A DNA stretch of 64,000 bases from NCBI RefSeq assembly GCF_003050745.1, contig NZ_QAOF01000001.1:1116001-1180000 (forward strand), read 5' to 3'. The notes below the pieces were generated by a model, which saw only the letters and a list, made by a program, of their open reading frames with translations, made no database searches and was not told the DNA's origin. Origin of the DNA: Sphingomonas sp. PP-CE-3G-477 (lineage in GTDB: Bacteria; Pseudomonadota; Alphaproteobacteria; Sphingomonadales; Sphingomonadaceae). Position numbers and translations under genes: made by a program. Shown here one piece after another: positions 16,964-24,802 of this stretch (its first letter is position 1; each line of letters starts with the position of its first letter).

Positions 16964-17934
16964 TGACGGATGCTCTCGCACCGGATCTGGCCGGACACGC
17001 CGCCTATGCGCGCGTGTTTCAGCCCGGCCGGCTGACGCTGGGGTTCATCGCCCCGCTCGAAGCCTATCCGAACGCGCCATGGCCGACACTCGCGGATCAT
17101 GCGGCGCTGGCGCGGAAAGTCGATGCGCTCGACTTCGCGGCGATCTGGCTGCGTGACGTGCCGTTCTATGACCCGAGCTTCGGCGATGTCGGGCAGATCC
17201 TCGATCCGATGGTCTATGCCGGCTGGCTCGCGGCGCAGACCACGCGCATCGCGATCGGTACGGCGGGGATCGTCCTGCCGCTGCGCGATCCGCTGATCGT
17301 CGCCAAGCAGGCGGCGAGCGTCGACCAGTTGGCGGGCGGGCGGTTCCTGCTTGGCCTTTCGACCGGCGACCGCCCGTCCGAGTTCGCGGCGTTCGACAGC
17401 GATCTCGGCAACCGTCCCGATCGTTACCGCGATGCGATCGACGTCATTCGCGCGGCGACCGAACAGTCGTTCGCTCGTCATGCTTCTCGCCACTACGGCA
17501 CGCTCGACGGCTCGATCGACCTGTTACCGAAGCCGGTCGGACCGCGACTGCCGATCCTTGCGATCGGACGGGCCGGGCAGACGCTGGAGTGGCTCGGCGA
17601 GAACACCGACGGCTGGATCTGGCATCTGAGCGACCCTCGGCGGTTGCCCGATGTGCTCACGCGCTGGCGAGTGGCGACGGCCGGCAGGGCGTACAAGCCA
17701 TTTGGCTATGGCGCGATGTTCGACCTGCTGGCCGACCCCGATGCACCCCTGGCGTATGCCGCGGGCGGGATCAGGAGCGGCCGCAACGCGCTGATCGAGC
17801 TCTGGAAACGCCAGCGCGACGAGGGTGTCGCGCATGTCGCACTCAACCCCAAGCCCTCCCGGCGCCCGTTCGCGGACGTCGCCGACGAACTCGCGACGCA
17901 TGTCCTGCCGCATTTCCCGACGGACGCGCGTTGA
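16963..17934 (+). CDS. LLM-class flavin-dependent oxidoreductase
   Basis: A 323-residue bacterial-luciferase-like TIM-barrel flavoprotein. The family pattern is clear in LGFIAPLEAYP (~25-35), FAAIWLRDVPFYDP, the strand-rich TTRIAIGTAGIVLPLRDPLIVAKQAASVDQ, GGRFLLGLSTGD (~126-137) and LPILAIGRAGQTLEWL. Members use FMNH2 or F420 to oxidise or desulfonate small molecules. The start codon overlaps the stop of the MFS gene, and the EthD gene follows after 26 bp. The substrate is unknown. Confidence 0.88.
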   Translation: MTDALAPDLAGHAAYARVFQPGRLTLGFIAPLEAYPNAPWPTLADHAALARKVDALDFAAIWLRDVPFYDPSFGDVGQILDPMVYAGWLAAQTTRIAIGTAGIVLPLRDPLIVAKQAASVDQLAGGRFLLGLSTGDRPSEFAAFDSDLGNRPDRYRDAIDVIRAATEQSFARHASRHYGTLDGSIDLLPKPVGPRLPILAIGRAGQTLEWLGENTDGWIWHLSDPRRLPDVLTRWRVATAGRAYKPFGYGAMFDLLADPDAPLAYAAGGIRSGRNALIELWKRQRDEGVAHVALNPKPSRRPFADVADELATHVLPHFPTDAR

Positions 17935-17960
17935 ACCCCCTCACCGACAGGATCACCCCC

Positions 17961-18878
17961 ATGCCCAAAGTTTCGACCACCACCGACTATGCGACGCGCG
18001 ACGACAGCATCGCGATCAACAGCTATACGACGGTGCTGCGCCGTCCCCGCGTGCCGCACGACGTGTTCGCGACCTATTGGCGCGACGTTCACGGCCCGCT
18101 TTGCTCGCGCATCCCGGGTCTCGCCTGGTACGTCCAGAACCATCTGAACCGCGAGCAGGACGCGCATCTCTGGCCGGCGATCGACGGCATCGCGCCGTTC
18201 GCGGACTATGAACTCGATGGCGGCGTCGAGATCGGCTTCGCCTCGAAGGCCGACCAGGACGTCTTCAACGCGGCGAGCCACATCCTGTTCGCCGACGAGC
18301 AGAACATGTTCGCCGCCACCGTCGCCTATGCGCTGCCCAACGGATCGCGCACGCTGATCGACCGCATCGCCGACCCGATTCCCAATGGCGACGACGGCTT
18401 CGACCGCATCCACGTCCACTTCGGCGCGGCGGGCAACGACGCCGAGACGTTCGGCACCTACATGACCGAATTCGCCGAGACGCTCGCTGCCGACCAGGCG
18501 GTGCTGAAGTTGCGGCTGCACCTGCCGGACCGGTACGACAACGCCGAGCCCGCGCCCCCAGCGCCCAACGTCGATCACCTCGTACCTGACGAGCGTGCGT
18601 TGATTGCGGTGATGGAACTGGCATTCGAAAGCCCGCTGACACGCCGCCCGTTCTTCGAGTCCGACACCTTCAAGGCAACGCAGGCCGCGCAAAAGGCGCA
18701 CATCGCGCATGTCTCGGCATTCGCGGTCAGCGGCGTCTACACCTACGTCCGCGACAGGCAGCTGACCACCGCAGGCTTGCGGGGGAGCCGTCAGGGGCAG
18801 TTGATCGAGCGGCTCGGCGCCAACAATCAGATCGCAGCCGACGTGCGCGAGTTGATGCGGACGGGTTCGGTCAGCTGA
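17961..18878 (+). CDS. EthD-domain protein
   Basis: A 305-residue soluble protein. Residues ~25-110 match the EthD dimeric alpha/beta-barrel signature (HDVFATYWRDVHGPL, IPGLAWYVQNHL). A second half (~150-285; IHVHFGAAGNDAETFGTYM, HLPDRYDN, FAVSGVYTYVRD) has the same ferredoxin-like spacing and looks like a degenerate repeat. EthD proteins accompany oxygenases or act as small-molecule lyases or cyclases. It is the third gene of the MFS-LLM-EthD operon; AGGA lies about 8 bp before the ATG. Its reaction is unknown, but the context points to further handling of the LLM product. Confidence 0.8.
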   Translation: MPKVSTTTDYATRDDSIAINSYTTVLRRPRVPHDVFATYWRDVHGPLCSRIPGLAWYVQNHLNREQDAHLWPAIDGIAPFADYELDGGVEIGFASKADQDVFNAASHILFADEQNMFAATVAYALPNGSRTLIDRIADPIPNGDDGFDRIHVHFGAAGNDAETFGTYMTEFAETLAADQAVLKLRLHLPDRYDNAEPAPPAPNVDHLVPDERALIAVMELAFESPLTRRPFFESDTFKATQAAQKAHIAHVSAFAVSGVYTYVRDRQLTTAGLRGSRQGQLIERLGANNQIAADVRELMRTGSVS

Positions 18879-19173
18879 GCATGCGGCACGGTTGAATAGT
18901 CTGGGGCGGGATGGCTGCGATCGATATCGTGCGGCAATCCCGCTGGCACCGGCTGCCTTCGGTGAAGTACGGTTAGCTCAGAGCGGAGAGATCGGACGCC
19001 GATTCGCAGAGCAGGTGAAACCCTCCAGCTGGGCATCGAGAGCACGATACTCTTTCTGCAAACACGGTCCTGAACTTCTCGAAGTGTGATCGCGTAAACC
19101 AGCGATCGATCGTCGCACACGCATCGTCACGATCACGCGAGCATCGGTAGCAGCACCGGTAATCCGCTGCTCG

Positions 19174-19641
19174 TCACGACCGGACGATGCGCGCGGCGTA
19201 GCAGCCTGGCTTTGCGTAATGCGCGTGCAGATAGGCCGTTTCCCGGTTCGCGAAAAAGCGTGCGATCAGGGCTGCCAGCTCGGTACCCTCCGCAAGATCT
19301 GCGTCGATCATGGCGCCCGATGCGTCGAACGCGCGCAGCGAGATCGTCCGGATGCGAAGCACGTCGGGAATGGTGTCGAGCAGGTCCGACGCATGCTCGG
19401 CGCCTTCGCGGATGTAGATCGCATGGCGTGACCGGTAGGGAGTATCTGCCGGCTGATGCTCGAAGTTGAGGAGGATCGCCGTCTCGCCGATATCGAGATC
19501 GCGCATTTCGATGCGATCGGGAAAGCCGGGCTTGCCGTCGACGACGTGGCGCTGGGCGCCAAGGCGCGTCAACGCGGTGTCGGAGAGCCCGAACAGATGA
19601 CTGAACTGGCTGGGGTCGAGACCCTGGATACGGAACGCCAT
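19174..19641 (-). CDS. DUF1203 family protein
   Basis: A 155-residue soluble protein of the DUF1203 family. Recognisable stretches are FRIQGLDPSQFSHLFGLSD at the N-terminus, RDLDIGETAILLNFEHQP (~47-64), TPYRSRHAIYIREGAE (~67-82) and a C-terminal YLHAHYAKPGCYAARIVR. Family members are small, uncharacterised and widely spread in proteobacteria. It is a lone gene on the minus strand, about 90 bp downstream of the MFS gene of the same direction, so read-through is possible. No function is proposed. Confidence 0.8.
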   Translation of the reverse strand: MAFRIQGLDPSQFSHLFGLSDTALTRLGAQRHVVDGKPGFPDRIEMRDLDIGETAILLNFEHQPADTPYRSRHAIYIREGAEHASDLLDTIPDVLRIRTISLRAFDASGAMIDADLAEGTELAALIARFFANRETAYLHAHYAKPGCYAARIVRS

Positions 19642-19732
19642 ATGCTTTGATCCTGCTGTTGAAGCAGCCTGCTCGCAGAACCGGAGCGTCGCCGCGTCCC
19701 GAACCTTGCGGCTGAACTAGTTAACGCCGTGC

Positions 19733-20935
19733 TCAAATCGGTGCGGCGGACGGAAAGCCGTGCCGTCGGGCAGTCAGCACGATTACCAGGCACGGTACCA
19801 GGAGGATGCACAGGCTCCACGGCAATACGCGGGCACCGCGCGTCTCGAGAAGATACCCGCCGATGAGCCCGCCGCCAGCGATTGCGATGTTCCAGGCGGT
19901 GACGATCATCGACTGTGCGACGTCGGCGGCCGTGCCCGCAGCATGGGTCGACGCCGTCTGGAACAGCGTGGCCGCGCCGCCGAATGCAAGGCCCCAGACC
20001 AGCACCCCAGCATAGATCGCCGGTGCGGTGGTGCCGACGCCGAGCAGGATTGCACCGCCAAGGAAGATCATGACGCTGGCGATGCTGAGCCCTCGCAGCC
20101 AGCGGTCGATCCGTACGCCGACCACCCAGATGCCGCCGAACGCGGCGATACCGAACGCAAGCAAGATCCGGTCGACCTGACCGGCCAGTCCTGCGCCTTG
20201 AAGATAGGACGCGATGTAGGTGTAGAGGATGTTGTGCGCGAGTACGAAGGTTAGCGTGACGAACAGGATCGGGCGGATACCCGGCATCGTCAACACGCGA
20301 CGCAAGGAGGGACGGTCGCCACCGGTCTCGCCAGCGAAGTCGGGGACTTTCCACAGCGTCCATCCGATTAGCGCCACGCTGAGCGCGGTCATGATGCCGA
20401 AGCTGACCCGCCATCCGACCGTGCCGCCAAGGAACGTCCCCGCGGGCACGCCAAGCGACAGAGCGATCGGCGTGCCCACCATCGCGACCGCGATCGCGCG
20501 GCCCGCCTGATGCGGGGCGACCATGCGCGTGGCGTAGCCGGCGAGCAGTGCCCAGAGCAGCCCAGCCGAGACGCCCGCCAGGAAGCGCGCACCCATGATG
20601 ACCGCATAATCGCTCGATACCGCGGTGACCGTGTTGACCACCGCAAAGCCGGTGATCGCGCCGAGCAGCAACGGTCGCCGCCGCATCGACCGGGTCGCAG
20701 CAGTCAGCGGGATCGCCGCCATGAGCGAGCCGATCGCGTAGATCGTCACGAGCTGACCGGTCATGGCCTGGGTTATGTGCAGATCCCGGCTGATCTCCCG
20801 GAGGAGCCCGGCGGGAAGGGCTTCGGTGAGGATCGTGATGAACCCCGCGGTCGCGAGCGCGAGCAGCCCGGACAATGGGAACGGGGCTGGCCTAGCCTCA
20901 CGGGCCGTGGTGCTGAAGGTAAGGGCTTCGGGCAT
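19733..20935 (-). CDS. MFS transporter (sugar/arabinose-efflux-like)
   Basis: A 400-residue twelve-helix MFS protein. Visible signatures are ITILTEALPAGLLREISRDL in helix 1 and after, AATRSMRRRPLLLGA in loop 2-3, and GARFLAGVSAGLLWALLAGYATRMV in helices 4-5. GGGAG lies 6 bp before the chosen ATG at 20935; a longer frame to 20956 lacks such a site. It is divergent from a LysR gene 120 bp away, which probably controls it. The sequence differs clearly from the first MFS gene in this window. Substrate unknown. Confidence 0.87.
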   Translation of the reverse strand: MPEALTFSTTAREARPAPFPLSGLLALATAGFITILTEALPAGLLREISRDLHITQAMTGQLVTIYAIGSLMAAIPLTAATRSMRRRPLLLGAITGFAVVNTVTAVSSDYAVIMGARFLAGVSAGLLWALLAGYATRMVAPHQAGRAIAVAMVGTPIALSLGVPAGTFLGGTVGWRVSFGIMTALSVALIGWTLWKVPDFAGETGGDRPSLRRVLTMPGIRPILFVTLTFVLAHNILYTYIASYLQGAGLAGQVDRILLAFGIAAFGGIWVVGVRIDRWLRGLSIASVMIFLGGAILLGVGTTAPAIYAGVLVWGLAFGGAATLFQTASTHAAGTAADVAQSMIVTAWNIAIAGGGLIGGYLLETRGARVLPWSLCILLVPCLVIVLTARRHGFPSAAPI

Positions 20936-21055
20936 GCAATTCTCCCGACGTCGCATTGCGCGGCGTCGCAGTCCCGCCTAGCGCGGATGGTATCGGGGAA
21001 AATCAGGCATGGACGATCGACAGAGCGGACAAACATTCCGTAATAGCCTGCGCTG

Positions 21056-21946
21056 ATGGACAAGCTTGGAGCGCTGCGCGCTTTCGTCCAAGCAGCCGAA
21101 ACACGCAGTTTCGTCGAAGCCGGGCGACAGCTCGGGCTGTCCGCATCGGCGATCGGCAAGGCGATTGCGCGGCTGGAAGAGGGGCTCGCGATCCGCCTGT
21201 TTCACCGCAACACGCGGGGCATGGCGCTGACCGAGGAGGGCGCGGCGTACCTCGATCGATGCCGCAAGATCCTGTCCGATCTCGATGATGCCGAAGCAGG
21301 GCTTCGGGCGGGTGCGACCAGCCCCAGCGGGATGCTGCGCGTCAGCCTGCCGATCGTCGGCATGTTGCTGATGCCCGCGATCTCCAGCTTCATGACCGCC
21401 TATCCCGACATCCGTCTCGATATCGACTTCACCGAGCGACTGGTCGACGTGATCGAGGAAGGGTTCGACGTGGTCATCCGCACCGGCGAGGGCGGCGACA
21501 GCCGGCTGATGAGCCGCAGGATCGGCGGCTTTCGCCACGCGATCGTCGCGTCGCCCGCTTATCTTGCGCGTCGCGGAACGCCGGTACTGCCCGCCGATCT
21601 GACCGCGCATGCCTGCCTGCTGCACCGCTATCCGAATACGGGTAAATTCGAGCGCTGGCCTATCGAGATCGACGGCATGGCGGTGGACCCACCGCTGGCG
21701 GTCCGTGCATCGGCCAGCACGATCGAGCCGCTGGTCGATATGGCGGAGGCCGGTTTCGGGATCGCCTGTCTGCCAGACTTCGCGGTCTCGCGGGCGGTCG
21801 AGACCGGCACGCTGACGACGGTGCTGGATCGCCATGTCGGCACGCGCGGCGTGTTCAAGGCGCTATGGCCGTCGAGCCGCCACGTTGCGCCGAAGGTCCG
21901 GGTGTTCGTCGATCACATGGCGGACAACCTGTTCCGTCAGGGGTGA
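21056..21946 (+). CDS. LysR-family transcriptional regulator
   Basis: A 296-residue LysR regulator with the N-terminal helix-turn-helix (ALRAFVQAAETRSFVEAGRQLGLSASAIGKAIARLE, ~6-41, then HRNTRGMALTEEG). The effector domain (GMLRVSLPIVGMLLMPAI, GFDVVIRTGEG, AIVASPAYLARRG, AEAGFGIACLPDFAVS) resembles the group linked to MFS pumps. It is divergent from the MFS gene at 20935. Its last 84 bp overlap the 3' end of the convergent MocR gene, an unusually long coding overlap. Confidence 0.9.
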   Translation: MDKLGALRAFVQAAETRSFVEAGRQLGLSASAIGKAIARLEEGLAIRLFHRNTRGMALTEEGAAYLDRCRKILSDLDDAEAGLRAGATSPSGMLRVSLPIVGMLLMPAISSFMTAYPDIRLDIDFTERLVDVIEEGFDVVIRTGEGGDSRLMSRRIGGFRHAIVASPAYLARRGTPVLPADLTAHACLLHRYPNTGKFERWPIEIDGMAVDPPLAVRASASTIEPLVDMAEAGFGIACLPDFAVSRAVETGTLTTVLDRHVGTRGVFKALWPSSRHVAPKVRVFVDHMADNLFRQG

Positions 21947-23371
21947 GCGAGATCGTTGGCGGATGGCGTGTCGACAGGCCTCGCCCAGAAACGCGAACAG
22001 CGCTTCGTCGTCGCACATCGACACGTTGAACCTCACATAATCGCTCCAACCGCCACTGGTGCTGAACACGTTGCCAGGCGCGAGCACGATATTTTGCGCC
22101 AACGCGGCACGGGCTAGCGCGACCGCGTCCATCCCGTCCGGGAGTTGCGCCCAGAGAAAGATCCCGGCGTCGGGCTCGATCCACGGTTCGATTCCGACCG
22201 CGCGGAGTCGCTTCGCCGTTCGCGCCATCGCGCGTGAGAGCCGGGCACGGACCGTCTCGACATGCCGGCGATAGCTGCCGTCGGTCAGAACGCCGTGCAG
22301 CAGGTCCGCCGAGAGCGGGTTGCCCGACATCGACGTCGCGATGCGGAGGTCGGCAAGCGCCTCGATCCAGTCGGGGCGGGCGACGATATGCCCGCAGCGG
22401 ACGGCGGCGGAGAGCGATTTGGAGAAGCTGCCGATCCGGATCACGCGGTCGAGCCCGTCGAATGCAGCGAGCCGCGGCGCGACGATGTGTTCGAAATCGG
22501 CGAAGATGTCGTCCTCGACGACGACCAGGTCATGCGCTTCTGCGAGCTTCAGCAGCTTGTGTGCGGTCGCCGCCGCCAGCGTGGCGCCGGTCGGGTTATG
22601 GACAGCGGAATTGGTCAGGTAGAAGCGCGGGCGGTGCTCCGCGAGCGCGGCTGCGAACGCCGCAACGTCCGGCCCGGTCGGCGTCATCGGGACGCCGACC
22701 ACCTTGACGCGGTGCGCGCGCAGCAGGGCGAGAAAGTTGAAATAGCACGGATCGTCGACCAGCACGGTGTCGCCGGGTTCGAGCAGGAAGCGGCAGACGA
22801 GATCGAGCGAATGCGTGCTGCTGTCGGTCAGCAGGATCTGGTCGGGCGCGGCGTCGATGCCCTGTGCGGCGAGCCGTCTGGCGAGCAGCGCGCGCAACGG
22901 CAGCGATCCCTGCGGTGAGGCATATCCGGTCAGCACGCCATCGCGCGTACCCCGTCCGGCGGCGCGCAGCCCCTTGCGGATCGCATCGCCCGCGAGCCAG
23001 TCGTCGGGTAGCCAGCCGCATCCAGGCATCAGTCGCTTGCCACCTTCGCTTGACGACTGGTTTGCAAGCGACTGGCGCAGCATCCACAGCGGATCGACCT
23101 CGCGCTCGACCGCGCTACCGAGCCGGTCGAGCGCGAGCGGGGCAAGCGGCGAGGCGACATAGAAGCCCGAACCCGGCCGCGACCGGATCGTGCCATCTGC
23201 GGCCAGCCGGTCATACGCCTCGACCACGGTGGATTTGGAGAACCCGATCGTCTCGGCCATCGCACGCACGGAGGGCAGGCGCGCGCCGGGCGTCAACGTC
23301 CGCCGTTCGATCCGGTCGCGGATGACGTGCATGACCTGTCCGGTCCGTGTGTCCTGCATGTTCGTTGCCAT
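21863..23371 (-). CDS. MocR-type GntR/aminotransferase-like regulator
   Basis: About 502 residues joining an N-terminal GntR winged helix (PGARLPSVRAMAETIGFSKSTVVEAYDRLAADG, ~28-60) to a fold-type I aminotransferase domain. PLP features include SPQGSLPLRALLARRL, the DDPCYFNF stretch, NPTGATL, VVEDDIFADFEH and the Schiff-base lysine in GSFSKSLS. MocR proteins sense PLP or amino compounds and control adjacent genes, most plausibly the divergent urrA-phzF pair. The chosen ATG at 23371 is one of several possible starts. The C-terminal ~33 residues after LGEACRHAI form an extension encoded antisense to the LysR 3' end, so a shorter ancestral end is likely. Confidence 0.85.
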   Translation of the reverse strand: MATNMQDTRTGQVMHVIRDRIERRTLTPGARLPSVRAMAETIGFSKSTVVEAYDRLAADGTIRSRPGSGFYVASPLAPLALDRLGSAVEREVDPLWMLRQSLANQSSSEGGKRLMPGCGWLPDDWLAGDAIRKGLRAAGRGTRDGVLTGYASPQGSLPLRALLARRLAAQGIDAAPDQILLTDSSTHSLDLVCRFLLEPGDTVLVDDPCYFNFLALLRAHRVKVVGVPMTPTGPDVAAFAAALAEHRPRFYLTNSAVHNPTGATLAAATAHKLLKLAEAHDLVVVEDDIFADFEHIVAPRLAAFDGLDRVIRIGSFSKSLSAAVRCGHIVARPDWIEALADLRIATSMSGNPLSADLLHGVLTDGSYRRHVETVRARLSRAMARTAKRLRAVGIEPWIEPDAGIFLWAQLPDGMDAVALARAALAQNIVLAPGNVFSTSGGWSDYVRFNVSMCDDEALFAFLGEACRHAIRQRSRSPLTEQVVRHVIDEHPDLRRNVAARRP

Positions 23372-23472
23372 CGTACCGTTCTCTCGACCAATACAGTTCG
23401 GCCCGATCGTACGCATCCGTCCCTGTCATGGCCAGCCGCAATTCGGCATCGGTCATCGCACAGGAGGCTATC

Positions 23473-23811
23473 ATGAAGACTATCGTTCCCGTTGCATCGA
23501 TCCTTGCCGCGCTATCCACGCCGGGCATGGTGCAGGAGGTGAAAATCGGTCCCGCCCGTTACGCCGTCGCGGTGGCGCGTGCCGATGTGTCAGCGACCAC
23601 GCCGGCGTCGGCGCGTCGTGCACTGAATCGTATCGGTCGTGCGGCGACGGCAGCATGCGGCGGTGCCGGCGGCAGTCTCCGCGAAGTGACTAGGGCAGTC
23701 GAAGCCACGGCCTGCTGGCGCGAGGCGGTCGACGGCGCGGTCCGTGCGGTCGATGCGCCGCTGCTGTCGCAGGCTTGGCAAGACCACCACGTATCGGAGA
23801 ACCGCTCATGA
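23473..23811 (+). CDS. UrrA family exported protein
   Basis: A 112-residue protein with a signal-peptide-like start (MKTIVPVASILAALSTPGM) and the pattern of the UrrA family: an N-terminal strand (YAVAVARADVS), a TPASARRALNRIGRAATAAC helix, and a second cysteine in EATACWREAVDGAVRAVDAP, probably a disulfide pair in the periplasm. AGGAGG is 5 bp before the ATG, so the longer frame from 23347 is rejected. The stop overlaps the start of phzF (ATGA). UrrA proteins are common in sphingomonads and have no known role. Confidence 0.78.
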   Translation: MKTIVPVASILAALSTPGMVQEVKIGPARYAVAVARADVSATTPASARRALNRIGRAATAACGGAGGSLREVTRAVEATACWREAVDGAVRAVDAPLLSQAWQDHHVSENRS

Positions 23812-24650
23812 CCAGATTTTTCAAGCTCGTCGATGTGTTCGGCACCGATCCGTTCACCGGCAATCCGCTCGCCGTCATCGCCGATGCCGAAGGGCTTTCC
23901 GCGGACGAGATGCAGCGGATCACGCGCTGGCTCAATCTTTCGGAAACCACCTTCCTGCTGCTACCGACCGACCCGCTCGCCGACTACCGCGTCCGTATCT
24001 TCACGCTCGCACGCGAACTACCGTTCGCGGGACATCCGACGCTCGGTACGTGCCATGCGTGGCTGGAGGCAGGGGGCGTTCCGAAACGCGACGGCATGGT
24101 CGTGCAGGAATGCGGCGTCGGTCTGGTCGATGTCCGTCGCGACGGCGATCGGCTCGCGTTCGCCGCGCCACCGCTGATCCGCAGCGGCGCACCGACCGAG
24201 ACGGAGATCGCGGAAGTGGCCGACCTGTTGCGGATCGACCGGGCCGCGATCGTCGACGCGCAATGGGTCGACAACGGACCGGGCTGGATCGCGGTCATGC
24301 TTGCTTCGGCTGCGGAGGTGCTGGCGGTCGATCATGCGCGCCATCACACCCGTCGTATCGACATCGGTATCGTCGGCCCGCACCCGGCCGGCAGCGATGT
24401 CGCGTTCGAGATCCGCGCGATCTTCAGCGACGCGCACGGCGCGCTGATCGAGGACCCGGTCTGCGGCAGCCTGAACGCGTCGGTCGGGCAATGGCTGTTC
24501 GCCAGTTGTCGTGCGCACGATCGCTACGTCGCCGCGCAAGGGTCGTGCATCGGCCGCGATGGACGGGTGAGCGTCTCGCAGGACGAGAACGGACAGGTCT
24601 GGGTAGGCGGCCGGACGATGACGATGTTCGACGGACAGCGCCGAGAGTAG
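23808..24650 (+). CDS. PhzF family isomerase
   Basis: A 280-residue protein with the two-lobed fold of the PhzF/diaminopimelate-epimerase group. N-lobe marks are FFKLVDVFGTDPFTGNPLAV (~4-23) and the catalytic-type Glu in LSETTFLLLP (~44-53); FAGHPTLGTCHAWLE follows. The C-lobe has the conserved EDPVCGSLNASVGQWL. Members isomerise small acids such as DHHA, but most, including those without other phenazine genes like this one, have unknown substrates. The ATG overlaps the urrA stop, so the two are coupled. A strong hairpin follows at 24731. Confidence 0.85.
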   Translation: MTRFFKLVDVFGTDPFTGNPLAVIADAEGLSADEMQRITRWLNLSETTFLLLPTDPLADYRVRIFTLARELPFAGHPTLGTCHAWLEAGGVPKRDGMVVQECGVGLVDVRRDGDRLAFAAPPLIRSGAPTETEIAEVADLLRIDRAAIVDAQWVDNGPGWIAVMLASAAEVLAVDHARHHTRRIDIGIVGPHPAGSDVAFEIRAIFSDAHGALIEDPVCGSLNASVGQWLFASCRAHDRYVAAQGSCIGRDGRVSVSQDENGQVWVGGRTMTMFDGQRRE

Positions 24651-24730
24651 CGGTCAACGCCGAGCGCGATGGAGCTGGCAGGTTCCGCCTCGTCCTCTCG
24701 GAGCATGATGCTTCTCCGTTAACGGTAGTT

Positions 24731-24756
24731 GCCGAGGGTGTGGGAACACCCTCGGC
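24731..24756. terminator. Bidirectional hairpin between phzF and nrdJ
   Basis: Perfect 11-bp stem GCCGAGGGTGT/ACACCCTCGGC with a GGGA loop, 80 bp after the phzF stop and 46 bp after the nrdJ stop on the other strand. No U-run on either side. Confidence 0.68.
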
Positions 24757-24802
24757 GATCGTCAGCGGCTTCGATAGTCATTTACGCGTGGGCAAAGCGT
24801 GC

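Noticed and set aside
18827..19120. Possible minus-strand gene in the gap after the EthD gene
   Set aside because: No ribosome site, no family resemblance, and its 3' end overlaps the EthD gene in antisense.
20936..21055. LysR operator in the MFS-LysR divergent gap
   Set aside because: No convincing T-N11-A dyad was found, only weak partial symmetry.
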